From Thermohalobaculum sp039030715 (GTDB taxonomy: Bacteria; Pseudomonadota; Alphaproteobacteria; Rhodobacterales; Rhodobacteraceae), in contig JBCCDU010000111.1 in assembly GCA_039030715.1 (NCBI GenBank), positions 1 through 10,283 of the forward strand: a DNA stretch of 10,283 nt, given 5' to 3'. The first letter of the stretch is position 1. Each line of letters opens with the position of its first letter. The notes under the pieces were generated by a model, which was given only the letters and a program-made list of their open reading frames with translations, was not told the origin of the DNA and did no database searches. Of the stretch, positions 1 through 6,004 are shown piece by piece. The position numbers and the translations under genes are program-made.

Positions 1-354
1 CAGCATCTTGGTCGACAGCATCCAGAGGAGGATATCCTTGGTCCGCTTCGACGGCACGAAGGCCATCGACCAGGCGGCGGGCACGGCCAGTATCACGCCC
101 AGTACGGTCGAGCCGCCTGCAATGATGATCGAGTTGATCAGGAAGCGCATATAGTCGGAGCGTTCCTGGACCACCGCGTAATTCTCCAGCGTCCAGCTGA
201 AATTCAGGAACAGCGGCGGGCTGGCGATGGCCTCGGCCTCGGTCTTGAAGCTGGTCAGGATCGTCCACAGGATCGGGAAGAAGATCAGCAGGCCCACGCC
301 CCAGGCGAGAGCGGTGTTGAAGGCTTTGCGCCGGGGGGTGACTGCACGTGCCAT
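1..354 (-). CDS. smoG: Polyol (sorbitol/mannitol-type) ABC transporter permease, SmoG/MalG-like, C-terminus cut by window edge
   Basis: Only the first 118 codons are present; the gene runs off the left edge. The product begins MARAVTPRRKAF, a positively charged cytoplasmic start, followed by a hydrophobic helix (about residues 15-33) ending in ILTSFKTEAEA. This is the typical opening of MalG-type permeases of the CUT1 carbohydrate family. A second helix (about 71-92) begins at the conserved FLINS motif, and the STKML stretch at the break is typical of SmoG-like proteins. The EAA loop that contacts the ATPase is not in the window. The ATG at 354 is set by GAGGAG at 361-366 with 6-nt spacing, and this ribosome site overlaps the stop codon of the upstream permease gene (gap 10 nt), so the two genes are co-transcribed and probably translated together. 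With its partner it should form the inner-membrane channel for a sugar alcohol. Family is clear; the substrate is inferred from the binding protein. Confidence 0.88.
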   Translation of the reverse strand, partial: MARAVTPRRKAFNTALAWGVGLLIFFPILWTILTSFKTEAEAIASPPLFLNFSWTLENYAVVQERSDYMRFLINSIIIAGGSTVLGVILAVPAAWSMAFVPSKRTKDILLWMLSTKML

Positions 355-364
355 GATGCGCTCC

Positions 365-1231
365 TCAGCGGTCCAGGTTCTTGCCGACGATGCGCATCAG
401 GAAGATCGCAACGATATTGGCGAGGATGATGGCATAGACGCCGCCTGCGCTGCCCAGACCCACATTCTGGCTTTCGAGCACGCGCTGATAGATCAGATAG
501 GTCAGCGTCCGCGTCCCGAAGGCGCCGCCGGTGGTCACGAAGATCTCGGCGAAGATCGACAACAGGAAGATTGTCTGGATCAGCACCACGATGGTGATCG
601 CCCGACTGAGATGGGGCAGCACGATATGACCGAACCGGGCGAGCGGTTTGGCGCCGTCCATCTCGGCCGCCTCGAGCTGTTCGCTGTCCAGCGACTGCAC
701 CGCCGTCAGCAGGATCAGCGTGGCGAAGGGCAGCCATTGCCAGGACACGATCATCACGATCGAGGCAAGCGGCGCGTCGCTGAGCCACGAGACCGGCTCG
801 GCCCCGAAGAACCGCCAGAGATGGGCGAACAGACCATTGGTGGGATCCATGAACATGTTCTTCCACACCAGCGCCGAAACGGTGGGCATCACGAAGAAGG
901 GCGCGATCACCAGGATACGCACCACCCCTTGGCCCCAGATCGGCTGGTCGAGCAGCAACGCCAGCAGCACCCCCAGCACCACGGTGATGACAAGCACGCC
1001 GCCCACGATGATCAGCGTCGTCTGCACACTGGGCCAGAACGCGCTGGAGGTGACGAAGCGGACATAGTTGTCGAACCCCGCCGAGCCCAGGTCGCCGCCG
1101 CGCAGGGGTAGATATTTGCGGAACGAGAACCAGAGGGTCATGACCAGCGGCACCAGCATCCAGCCCAGGAGCAGGATCACGGCAGGCGCCATCATCAGGC
1201 GTGCGGCGGATCGGGAGTTCCGGGTCGCCAT
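365..1231 (-). CDS. smoF: Polyol (sorbitol/mannitol-type) ABC transporter permease, SmoF/MalF-like
   Basis: A 288-residue inner-membrane permease of the CUT1 carbohydrate ABC family. Hydrophobic helices lie at about residues 11-36, 70-95, 103-125, 155-178, 211-233 and 263-282, giving the usual six. The EAA loop that docks onto the ATPase is visible at about 187-206: E-A-A at 187-189, G193, and I-V-L-P at 203-206. The early GFDNYVRF segment is typical of MalF-type proteins. The ATG at 1231 is supported by GGAGG at 1241-1245 with 9-nt spacing. It lies 117 nt after the binding-protein gene, across a stem-loop, and 10 nt before the second permease gene. That order (binding protein, permease, permease) is the standard one for smoEFG. 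Substrate assignment to sorbitol/mannitol rests on overall resemblance to SmoF recalled from Rhodobacter, not on a search. Confidence 0.92.
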   Translation of the reverse strand: MATRNSRSAARLMMAPAVILLLGWMLVPLVMTLWFSFRKYLPLRGGDLGSAGFDNYVRFVTSSAFWPSVQTTLIIVGGVLVITVVLGVLLALLLDQPIWGQGVVRILVIAPFFVMPTVSALVWKNMFMDPTNGLFAHLWRFFGAEPVSWLSDAPLASIVMIVSWQWLPFATLILLTAVQSLDSEQLEAAEMDGAKPLARFGHIVLPHLSRAITIVVLIQTIFLLSIFAEIFVTTGGAFGTRTLTYLIYQRVLESQNVGLGSAGGVYAIILANIVAIFLMRIVGKNLDR

Positions 1232-1240
1232 GGGGCTATG

Positions 1241-1245
1241 CCTCC
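1241..1245 (-). promoter_or_regulatory. Ribosome binding site of smoF
   Basis: GGAGG on the minus strand, 9 nt before the ATG at 1231. It lies just downstream of the GC-rich stem-loop that separates smoE from smoF. Confidence 0.7.
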
Positions 1246-1308
1246 GTGGTCGGGCCGGGCCTCAATCGGGGCCCCGCGCGGGATGAAGAACGGATCGTCT
1301 GCGCGCAT

Positions 1309-1335
1309 GCGGGCGCCGGCCTGACCGCCGCCCGC
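1309..1335 (-). other. GC-rich stem-loop between smoE and smoF
   Basis: GCGGGCG at 1309-1315 pairs with CGCCCGC at 1329-1335, giving seven G-C/C-G pairs. Inside, after one G-G mismatch, CGG and CCG can form three more pairs around a 5-nt loop. No U-run follows on the minus strand, so it is not a classical terminator. Such structures after a binding-protein gene commonly protect the upstream mRNA or attenuate read-through, so that the periplasmic protein is made in excess over the permeases. That role is inferred here. The rest of the 117-nt gap is also very GC-rich and includes the palindrome CGGGGCCCCG at 1267-1276. Confidence 0.5.
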
Positions 1336-1348
1336 GGAACCTTTGGGC

Positions 1349-2653
1349 TTAGTAACCCGCGGCTTCCATCTCTTCCGCGGTCAGGGCCTGCGCTTTTTCC
1401 AGCGCTTCCGCCACGGTCTGCTGTCCGGCATAGACGGCGGAGAACTCCTGGCTGACCTGGCTGGCGATGCCGGCGAATTCGGGGATCGCCGCGAACTGGA
1501 TGCCGACATAGGGCACCGGCTCGACCGTCGGGTTCTTCGGATCGGCGGACAGGATCGAGCGCAGGGTCATATCGGCGAACGGGACCGCCTGATACTCGGC
1601 GGTTTCATAGAGCGAGGTGCGCGCGCCCGGGGGCACGTTGGCCCAGCCCTCGTTCTCGGCCACCAGGGCGATATAGTCCTTGGAAGTCGCCCATTCGATG
1701 AATTGCTTGGCCTGCGCCTCCTGCTTCGTGCCTGCGGGAATGGCCAGCGCCCAGGCCCACAGCCAGTTCGACCGCTTGCCGAGCCCGGTATCGGGGGCCA
1801 GCGCAAAGCCAACCCTGTCCGCAACGGTCGAGTCGTCGGGATTGGTCACGAAGGAGGCAGCCACGGTCGCATCGATCCACATCCCGCATTTGCCCTGCTG
1901 GAACAACGACAGGTTCTCGTTGAAGCCGTTGGTGGCATAGCCGGCGGGGCCGGAGTCGTTCATCATTCCCACGAAGAAGGTCAGCGTGTCGGCCCAGGCC
2001 GCAGTGTCGAATTGCGGTTTCCAATCCTCGTCGAACCAGCGTGCGCCGAACGAGTTGGCCATGGCGGTGATGAAGGCGCCGCCCTCGCCCCAGCCCGCCT
2101 TGCCACGCAGGCAGATGCCGTTGATGTCGGCGTCGCGGTTGGTCATCGCCGCTGCGGCCTGGCGGATAAACTCCCATGTCGGGGTTTCCGGCATTTCCAG
2201 CCCCGCCTCGGCCATCAGGTCGGTGCGGTACATGATCATCGAGCTTTCGCCATAGAACGGCGCGGCATAGAGCGTGCCGTCATGGCTGAGGCCATCGGCC
2301 ATCGCGGGCAGGATATCGGCGGCATCGTATTCCGCGGACAGGTCGTCCAGCGGCACCAGCCAGCCATTCGCGCCCCAGATCGGCGTTTCGTACATCCCGA
2401 TGGTCATGATGTCGAACTGGCCGCCCTTGGTGGTGATGTCCGTTGTGACGCGCTGGCGCAGGACGTTCTCTTCCAACGTCACCCATTCGACGCCGATGCC
2501 GGTCTCCGCGGTGAAGCGGTCAGTGTAACCCTGCATGCGGATCATGTCGCCGTTGTTCACCGTCGCGACGGTGAGGGTGCTGTCCTGCGCATGGACCGCA
2601 GTCGAGCAAAGCATAAGCGCCGTGGTGGCGCCGAGAACGCGCTTGGTGAACAT
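1349..2653 (-). CDS. smoE: Periplasmic polyol-binding protein of ABC transporter, SmoE-like
   Basis: A 434-residue extracellular solute-binding protein (SBP family 1, MalE-like fold), the periplasmic receptor of the SmoEFG-type importer. Residues 1-22 are a signal peptide: MFTKR, a hydrophobic core, then a VHA cleavage site before QDS. There is no lipobox, so the mature protein should be soluble. Stretches characteristic of sorbitol/mannitol binding proteins follow: TLTVATVNNGDMIRMQGYTD, the WVTLEENVLRQ region, APFYGESSM, CLRGKAGWGE, NGFNENL, GKCGMWIDATVAASF and PVPYVG. The length matches the family. The frame stays open upstream of 2653, but ATG 2653 is chosen because AGGAGG precedes it by 6 nt and the signal peptide starts there. 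It lies 87 nt after the LacI-type gene, and that gap holds a palindromic operator candidate. Sorbitol or mannitol is the likely ligand; another hexitol or pentitol cannot be excluded. Confidence 0.92.
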   Translation of the reverse strand: MFTKRVLGATTALMLCSTAVHAQDSTLTVATVNNGDMIRMQGYTDRFTAETGIGVEWVTLEENVLRQRVTTDITTKGGQFDIMTIGMYETPIWGANGWLVPLDDLSAEYDAADILPAMADGLSHDGTLYAAPFYGESSMIMYRTDLMAEAGLEMPETPTWEFIRQAAAAMTNRDADINGICLRGKAGWGEGGAFITAMANSFGARWFDEDWKPQFDTAAWADTLTFFVGMMNDSGPAGYATNGFNENLSLFQQGKCGMWIDATVAASFVTNPDDSTVADRVGFALAPDTGLGKRSNWLWAWALAIPAGTKQEAQAKQFIEWATSKDYIALVAENEGWANVPPGARTSLYETAEYQAVPFADMTLRSILSADPKNPTVEPVPYVGIQFAAIPEFAGIASQVSQEFSAVYAGQQTVAEALEKAQALTAEEMEAAGY

Positions 2654-2659
2654 CCGTTT

Positions 2660-2665
2660 CCTCCT
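2660..2665 (-). promoter_or_regulatory. Ribosome binding site deciding the smoE start
   Basis: AGGAGG on the minus strand, 6 nt before ATG 2653. It is the reason for choosing this start over the in-frame codons further upstream, which would put 22 non-secretory residues before the signal peptide. Confidence 0.8.
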
Positions 2666-2685
2666 AGGCTTTGTTTTTCCGGATG

Positions 2686-2715
2686 TAGCTACGTCAACCG
2701 GCGCGTGCGCGTCAA
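2686..2715 (-). promoter_or_regulatory. Possible smoE promoter with repeated TTGACG
   Basis: On the minus strand TTGACG (2715-2710) is a good -35 match, and 18 nt later comes TAGCTA (2691-2686), a weak -10. The same GGTTGACG octamer occurs again 18 bp downstream, at 2699-2692, as a direct repeat. The first copy directly abuts the palindromic operator candidate. The -10 is poor, so the exact promoter is uncertain; the gap between regulator and smoE is the expected place for one. Confidence 0.3.
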
Positions 2716-2717
2716 CC

Positions 2718-2741
2718 AAAATTTTACGCGCGTAAGTTTTT
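2718..2741. promoter_or_regulatory. Palindromic operator candidate upstream of smoE
   Basis: The core TTACGCGCGTAA at 2724-2735 is a perfect 12-bp palindrome. Extended to 24 bp with AT-rich flanks, 10 of 12 base pairs per half are symmetric. A/T flanks around a CG-centred core are what LacI-family operators look like. It starts at the stop codon of the LacI-type gene, 65 bp before the smoE start, and abuts the TTGACG element. A related site lies in front of the regulator gene itself (3822-3837). Binding by the adjacent regulator is inferred. Confidence 0.6.
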
Positions 2742-3772
2742 TAGGCAGAGTTGCGGATCACCAGCGTGCCGTCGAATAGGGTGGAATTCTTCTCGTCCGG
2801 GCGCTGGCCGGTCTCGATGATCGACAGAAGCATGTCCAGACTGCGTCCGGCAATCGACCCGTAATCCTGCGACACGGTGGTGAGCGACGGGCATGTGAAC
2901 CGCGCGTAGGGGTGGTCGTCGTGACCGGCGATGCGCAGCGCATGGCCGTGACCGGTGCCGACCCGGAACCCATGCTCGTAAGCCGCGGCGAGGACGCCGA
3001 TTGCCAGGCGGTCATTGCTGCAGAGGATGGTATCCGTCGGAAGGCTGCGCCCTGTCATCAGCCGCGTCGCCTCGGCGTAGGCGATGCTCTCGAAATTCCA
3101 GTCCGACCCCTCCGCCTCCAGGACCATCGGCTCCTGCCCCAGCGCACGCATCGCCGCATCGTAGGCCGCGCGCCGCTTGTTGGCATTGGGGTTCGGTGCA
3201 TTGCGCAGCTCGAAGAACGCCGGGGGCTCGCCAGTTCGCACCAGGTATTCCGTAATTTTTCCAATGCTTTGATCATTGTTGGATCCAAAGAACGCATCGC
3301 CCGCGCCGTCGACATCGCAATCGAACAGCACGGTCCGGACGTCGCGGCAGAATGCCTCGAGCGCGCCGCGCCGCGACCGGCGTCCGAGCGGGGCGAGCAG
3401 AACGCCCGCCGGGCGAATCGCCCTGAGACTGTCGAGATTCTCGATCTCGCGCGCCGCATCGCCATGCGAACTCAACAGGATCGGGTTGAAGCCGGATTGC
3501 GCGCAGAGCGGTTCGATCTTGCGCGCCACCTCGGCAAAGAACGGGTCCGCGAGATAGGGAACCACGATCCCGATATTGCGCGTCATGCTGCGGTTCTGAT
3601 TGATCGCATAAACGTTCGGCGTGTAATCGTACTGCTGAAGTGCGGCCTCGATCCGCGCGCGCGTTGATGGCCTTACCGAGCCAGGATCGTTGAAATACTT
3701 CGAGACGGTTGGCCGGGAGATCCCGCTCAGCGCCGCAAACTCCTCCATCGTCTTCACACGCGTATGTCGCAT
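2741..3772 (-). CDS. LacI-family transcriptional regulator of the polyol transporter operon
   Basis: A 343-residue regulator. The N-terminal helix-turn-helix spans about residues 8-28 (TMEEFAALSGISRPTVSKYF), with the family-typical SRPTVS recognition region. A hinge covers about 47-62. A periplasmic-binding-protein-like sensor domain starts near residue 66 (NIGIVVPYLADPFFAEV). Family landmarks are ILCSNDRLAIGVLAAAYEHG and the C-terminal TTVSQDYGSIAGRSLDMLL. The hinge is unusual: the common A-R-x-L pattern is replaced by A-I-N-Q after YTPNVY. The gene precedes smoE on the same strand, so it very likely responds to a sugar alcohol or its phosphate and controls the transporter. ATG 3772 has only a weak ribosome site (CAGG); starting later would begin to remove the DNA-binding domain. 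A degenerate copy of the operator lies 50 nt upstream, which suggests autoregulation. The effector is unknown. Confidence 0.9.
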   Translation of the reverse strand: MRHTRVKTMEEFAALSGISRPTVSKYFNDPGSVRPSTRARIEAALQQYDYTPNVYAINQNRSMTRNIGIVVPYLADPFFAEVARKIEPLCAQSGFNPILLSSHGDAAREIENLDSLRAIRPAGVLLAPLGRRSRRGALEAFCRDVRTVLFDCDVDGAGDAFFGSNNDQSIGKITEYLVRTGEPPAFFELRNAPNPNANKRRAAYDAAMRALGQEPMVLEAEGSDWNFESIAYAEATRLMTGRSLPTDTILCSNDRLAIGVLAAAYEHGFRVGTGHGHALRIAGHDDHPYARFTCPSLTTVSQDYGSIAGRSLDMLLSIIETGQRPDEKNSTLFDGTLVIRNSA

Positions 3773-4006
3773 CGCCTGAACCGCTCGCTTATTCCTGACG
3801 CGAGATCACACTAGTCTAAAACTTGACGCGCGAAAAGATATTTGTTGGCCTGATGGGGAACAAGCGCCGGCGCCGGAATGCCGTTTCACCCTGCGCGCGG
3901 TCGAATTAATGTCCAGACCTTGCCCGTGCCCTGGGCCGGGCATCGGCGTCTCTGCGTCGTTTCTGCTGCGCCCGCAGGCACATTTGCCGGCGAGTTCAAG
4001 TCTCGA
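3773..4006. other. Intergenic region between exonuclease gene and LacI-type gene
   Basis: 234 nt with no convincing gene. The exonuclease gene's side should contain its transcript end, but no hairpin plus U-run is visible; only a short stem CTGC/GCAG at 3966-3977 and a TGCCCG/CGGGCA inverted repeat near 3920-3941 were seen. The regulator side is AT-rich from about 3810 to 3845 and carries the operator-like site. A weak -10 candidate, TAGACT, lies on the minus strand at 3818-3813. Confidence 0.6.
3822..3837. promoter_or_regulatory. Degenerate operator candidate upstream of the LacI-type regulator gene
   Basis: CTTGACGCGCGAAAAG on the plus strand shares the ACGCGCG core with the smoE operator and is symmetric in 6 of 8 half-site positions. 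Read on the minus strand, after CGCGCG it continues TCAAGTTTT, against TAAAATTTT in the smoE site (7 of 9 identical). It lies just upstream of a TAGACT -10 candidate, where a bound repressor would block transcription of its own gene. Confidence 0.45.
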
Positions 4007-5455
4007 TCAAGGTCGCCCCCCGCCATTCGCGGCGGCGATGCCCGTATCGGCTTGGGCCTTGATCAACTGCGTGTGGCGCTTCATTTCCGCATTCAGATCT
4101 TTGAAAGTCTCGAAACCGCGCGCCTCGGCTATTTTCAGCAGGCTCACCAGCGCATCCGCGGTCACGCGGGCATCGCCGAGGGCGGTGTGACGCTGGCTTT
4201 CCGGAATGCCAATTCCCAGGCGATCGCATAGCGCGTCGAGCGTGTGCGTTTCCGAGGCGCCGAAAACCACCGCCGAGAGCAGAACCGTGTCGAGTATCGG
4301 GTGATCCCAGCAGACACCGCATGCCGGGGCCGACTTGTGAAGGAATGCCAGATCGAAAGGCGCGTTATGGGCCACGATGACCGCGTCCTTGCAGAACTGG
4401 TGAAGGCCCGTCGCGGCGACCTCGATCCCCGGATGATCGGCGACCATCGCGTCGTCGATGCCGTGGACCCGGGTGGACGCCTCGGGGATCATGCGGCCCG
4501 GATTGACCAGCAGATCCAGTTCCTCCCCCGGAACGATCCGTCCGCCGACGACCCGGACGGCGCCGATCTGTACGATCTGGTCGGTCCGGGGCGACAGGCC
4601 GGTCGTCTCGGTATCGATGACCGCATAGGTCAGGGCGGAGAGCGGCATCTCCTCGACCCGCTGCGCCACCGCCGCCGTGGTCAGCTCGAAATCATAGACC
4701 AGGGGGCGCGAGCCTGCTGGGTCGAGGTGCAATGCGGTGGCGTCGATGATGATCATATAGCCCTCCGGCAGGCGCCTGATCCGTGCCGGATAGGGATGCC
4801 GCGCGCCGCTGGAATAGAGTTGCGCATCGACTTCGCCGCAATCGCCCTGCAGCGCGGCCAATGCGGTCTCGACCGCTTCAGCCTCGAAATAGTCGAACAG
4901 GCAGGCATGGAGGCGCGGCGTCTGGATCCGGCCCAGCAGATCGGCGGCTTGCCCGTCATAAAGGACGATCCGGTCGCCGGCGCCCACCATGATGGTGGCA
5001 ACGGGTATCTCGCTCAGCAGGGCGGTCAGCCGGGCTTTCTCGGTATTCAAGCGGGCCGTCTCGGTTGCGATGCTGTGGGCGGTCTGGCTGGCGCTGTCCC
5101 CCAGCTTGCGGGTCATCGCATTGGCGGCCGGGGCGAGATCGCCGAGATATTGCGAGGATTTGGCGTCGATCTCGGCATCGATCTGCGCATGGGTTCGCGC
5201 GCGCATGCTGGCGGCCAGCCGCTCGATCGGCTTCGCGACGTTTTCGTCGAACAGCAACCAGACGCCGGCATTGAGCGCCAGCAGCAGAAACCCAGCCAGG
5301 ACCGCCGCGAAGATGAACCCGTCCTGGGGCGAGCTGTCAGCCATTCGCGCATGACCCACCCAGAGCGCCCCGGACACCGCCGCGATGCCGCCGAGCGCCA
5401 GGAACGCGAAGAACAGCAGGATGCGCAGACGCAGGCTGAGAGCAGAGAGTTTCAC
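4007..5455 (-). CDS. Membrane-anchored DEDDh (DnaQ-like) 3'-5' exonuclease with HAMP/PAS-like region
   Basis: A 482-residue protein. Two transmembrane helices (about residues 10-32 and 46-70) with a positively charged N-terminus place the rest in the cytoplasm. A HAMP-like linker follows (about 70-125), then a helical stretch that may be a coiled coil (125-148), a PAS-like segment (about 148-250: IPVATIMVGAGDRIVLYDGQAADLLG), and an exonuclease domain (about 276-445). All DEDDh active-site residues are present: D281 and E283 in VIDTETTG, D368 in HNAPFD, H423 and D428 in RHTALGD. The fold resembles a sensor kinase whose kinase was replaced by an exonuclease. The start is GTG 5455, overlapping the upstream stop by 4 nt (GTGA) and preceded by a G-rich ribosome site; a later start would lose the first helix. 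Nuclease family is certain. The substrate and the role beside acetate uptake are unknown; replication proofreading is unlikely given the membrane anchor. Confidence 0.88.
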   Translation of the reverse strand: MKLSALSLRLRILLFFAFLALGGIAAVSGALWVGHARMADSSPQDGFIFAAVLAGFLLLALNAGVWLLFDENVAKPIERLAASMRARTHAQIDAEIDAKSSQYLGDLAPAANAMTRKLGDSASQTAHSIATETARLNTEKARLTALLSEIPVATIMVGAGDRIVLYDGQAADLLGRIQTPRLHACLFDYFEAEAVETALAALQGDCGEVDAQLYSSGARHPYPARIRRLPEGYMIIIDATALHLDPAGSRPLVYDFELTTAAVAQRVEEMPLSALTYAVIDTETTGLSPRTDQIVQIGAVRVVGGRIVPGEELDLLVNPGRMIPEASTRVHGIDDAMVADHPGIEVAATGLHQFCKDAVIVAHNAPFDLAFLHKSAPACGVCWDHPILDTVLLSAVVFGASETHTLDALCDRLGIGIPESQRHTALGDARVTADALVSLLKIAEARGFETFKDLNAEMKRHTQLIKAQADTGIAAANGGGRP

Positions 5456-5961
5456 CCTGCCCCCTTGCCGGTGCAGACCGTGCTGACGATCGGGTCGTCT
5501 GGCCCGACATCGCGCCAGACCGGGTCGCCCGTGCGCCCCTCCATCGGGTCCGCGCGCTTGCCTTCGCTGCACGAAACCATGATCTGCGCCGCGGTGACCG
5601 GCGCCCACCGTCCGAAGAAGAAGAGGTCGGCCAGTTTCAGGTCCTGGTCGGCCTCGTTGCTGCGCAGCCCGGCCATATCGACCGCGATGAAGCGTTCGGT
5701 GAAGGGATGCAGATAGGTCCAGGGGCGATAGAAAGCCTGGCTCTCGACCTTCTGGGCGATAACCATGCCTTCGGGCAGTGCATCACGGGTGCGCGGAAAC
5801 CAGGAATATTCGCTGGCAATCGTGGTCGCGAGCATCGCAGCACCCGCGCCCACCGGGATCAGCCAGCGCGGCAGGCGCCTGCCCGACAGCCGGTTCAGCG
5901 CCATGATGACACCCGCGCCCGCAAAGCCCGCGATGAACGTCGCGATCAGTTCCAAGAACAT
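5452..5961 (-). CDS. Conserved-looking two-helix membrane protein of unknown function
   Basis: A 169-residue protein whose family I do not recognise with certainty. Helices lie at about residues 4-22 and 32-50. The linker between them is arginine-rich (NRLSGRRLPR), so by the positive-inside rule both termini should face the periplasm. The remaining 119 residues then form a periplasmic domain with notable aromatic motifs, EYSWFPR (51-57) and FYRPWTY (77-83), and LADLFFFGRWAP (110-121). It has two cysteines (C131 and C163) that could form a disulfide. ATG 5961 has a purine-rich GGGAAGAAT before it. The stop overlaps the exonuclease GTG by 4 nt, which indicates coupled translation and hence a likely functional link to that membrane nuclease. 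It could be a periplasmic input or partner subunit; this is inference from position and topology. Confidence 0.8.
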   Translation of the reverse strand: MFLELIATFIAGFAGAGVIMALNRLSGRRLPRWLIPVGAGAAMLATTIASEYSWFPRTRDALPEGMVIAQKVESQAFYRPWTYLHPFTERFIAVDMAGLRSNEADQDLKLADLFFFGRWAPVTAAQIMVSCSEGKRADPMEGRTGDPVWRDVGPDDPIVSTVCTGKGAG

Positions 5962-5976
5962 ATTCTTCCCTTTCCC

Positions 5977-5996
5977 GGCGCCAGTTTGCCGGCGCC
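5977..5996 (-). other. Short hairpin in the gap before the small membrane protein gene
   Basis: GGCGCC at 5977-5982 and again at 5991-5996 can pair over an 8-nt loop. It lies in the 43-nt gap between the DUF294-type gene and the small membrane protein gene, directly upstream of the purine-rich ribosome site. No U-run follows, so it is not a standard terminator. It may tune translation or mRNA processing; that is conjecture. Confidence 0.35.
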
Positions 5997-6004
5997 TTTG
6001 GCCG

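Noticed and set aside
1267..1276. Palindrome CGGGGCCCCG in the smoE/smoF gap
   Set aside because: It has no loop and is expected by chance in such GC-rich DNA.
2654..2719. N-terminal extension of smoE to a start near 2719
   Set aside because: It would place a charged stretch before the signal peptide and include operator/promoter DNA; ATG 2653 has a strong ribosome site.
1343..2779. Long plus-strand frame (478 codons) opposite smoE
   Set aside because: Low-complexity antisense composition; the minus strand has a signal peptide and family motifs.
3920..3941. TGCCCG/CGGGCA inverted repeat as terminator of the exonuclease gene
   Set aside because: Only six pairs, no U-run, and about 65 nt after the stop codon; too weak to call.
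5456..5608. Upstream extension of the exonuclease to 5608
   Set aside because: The extra residues are arginine/glycine-rich out-of-frame sequence of the preceding gene; GTG 5455 with the 4-nt overlap fits the transmembrane start.
4244..5716. Long plus-strand frame (490 codons) opposite the exonuclease and small membrane protein genes
   Set aside because: It crosses two well-supported minus-strand genes and has no recognisable domain.
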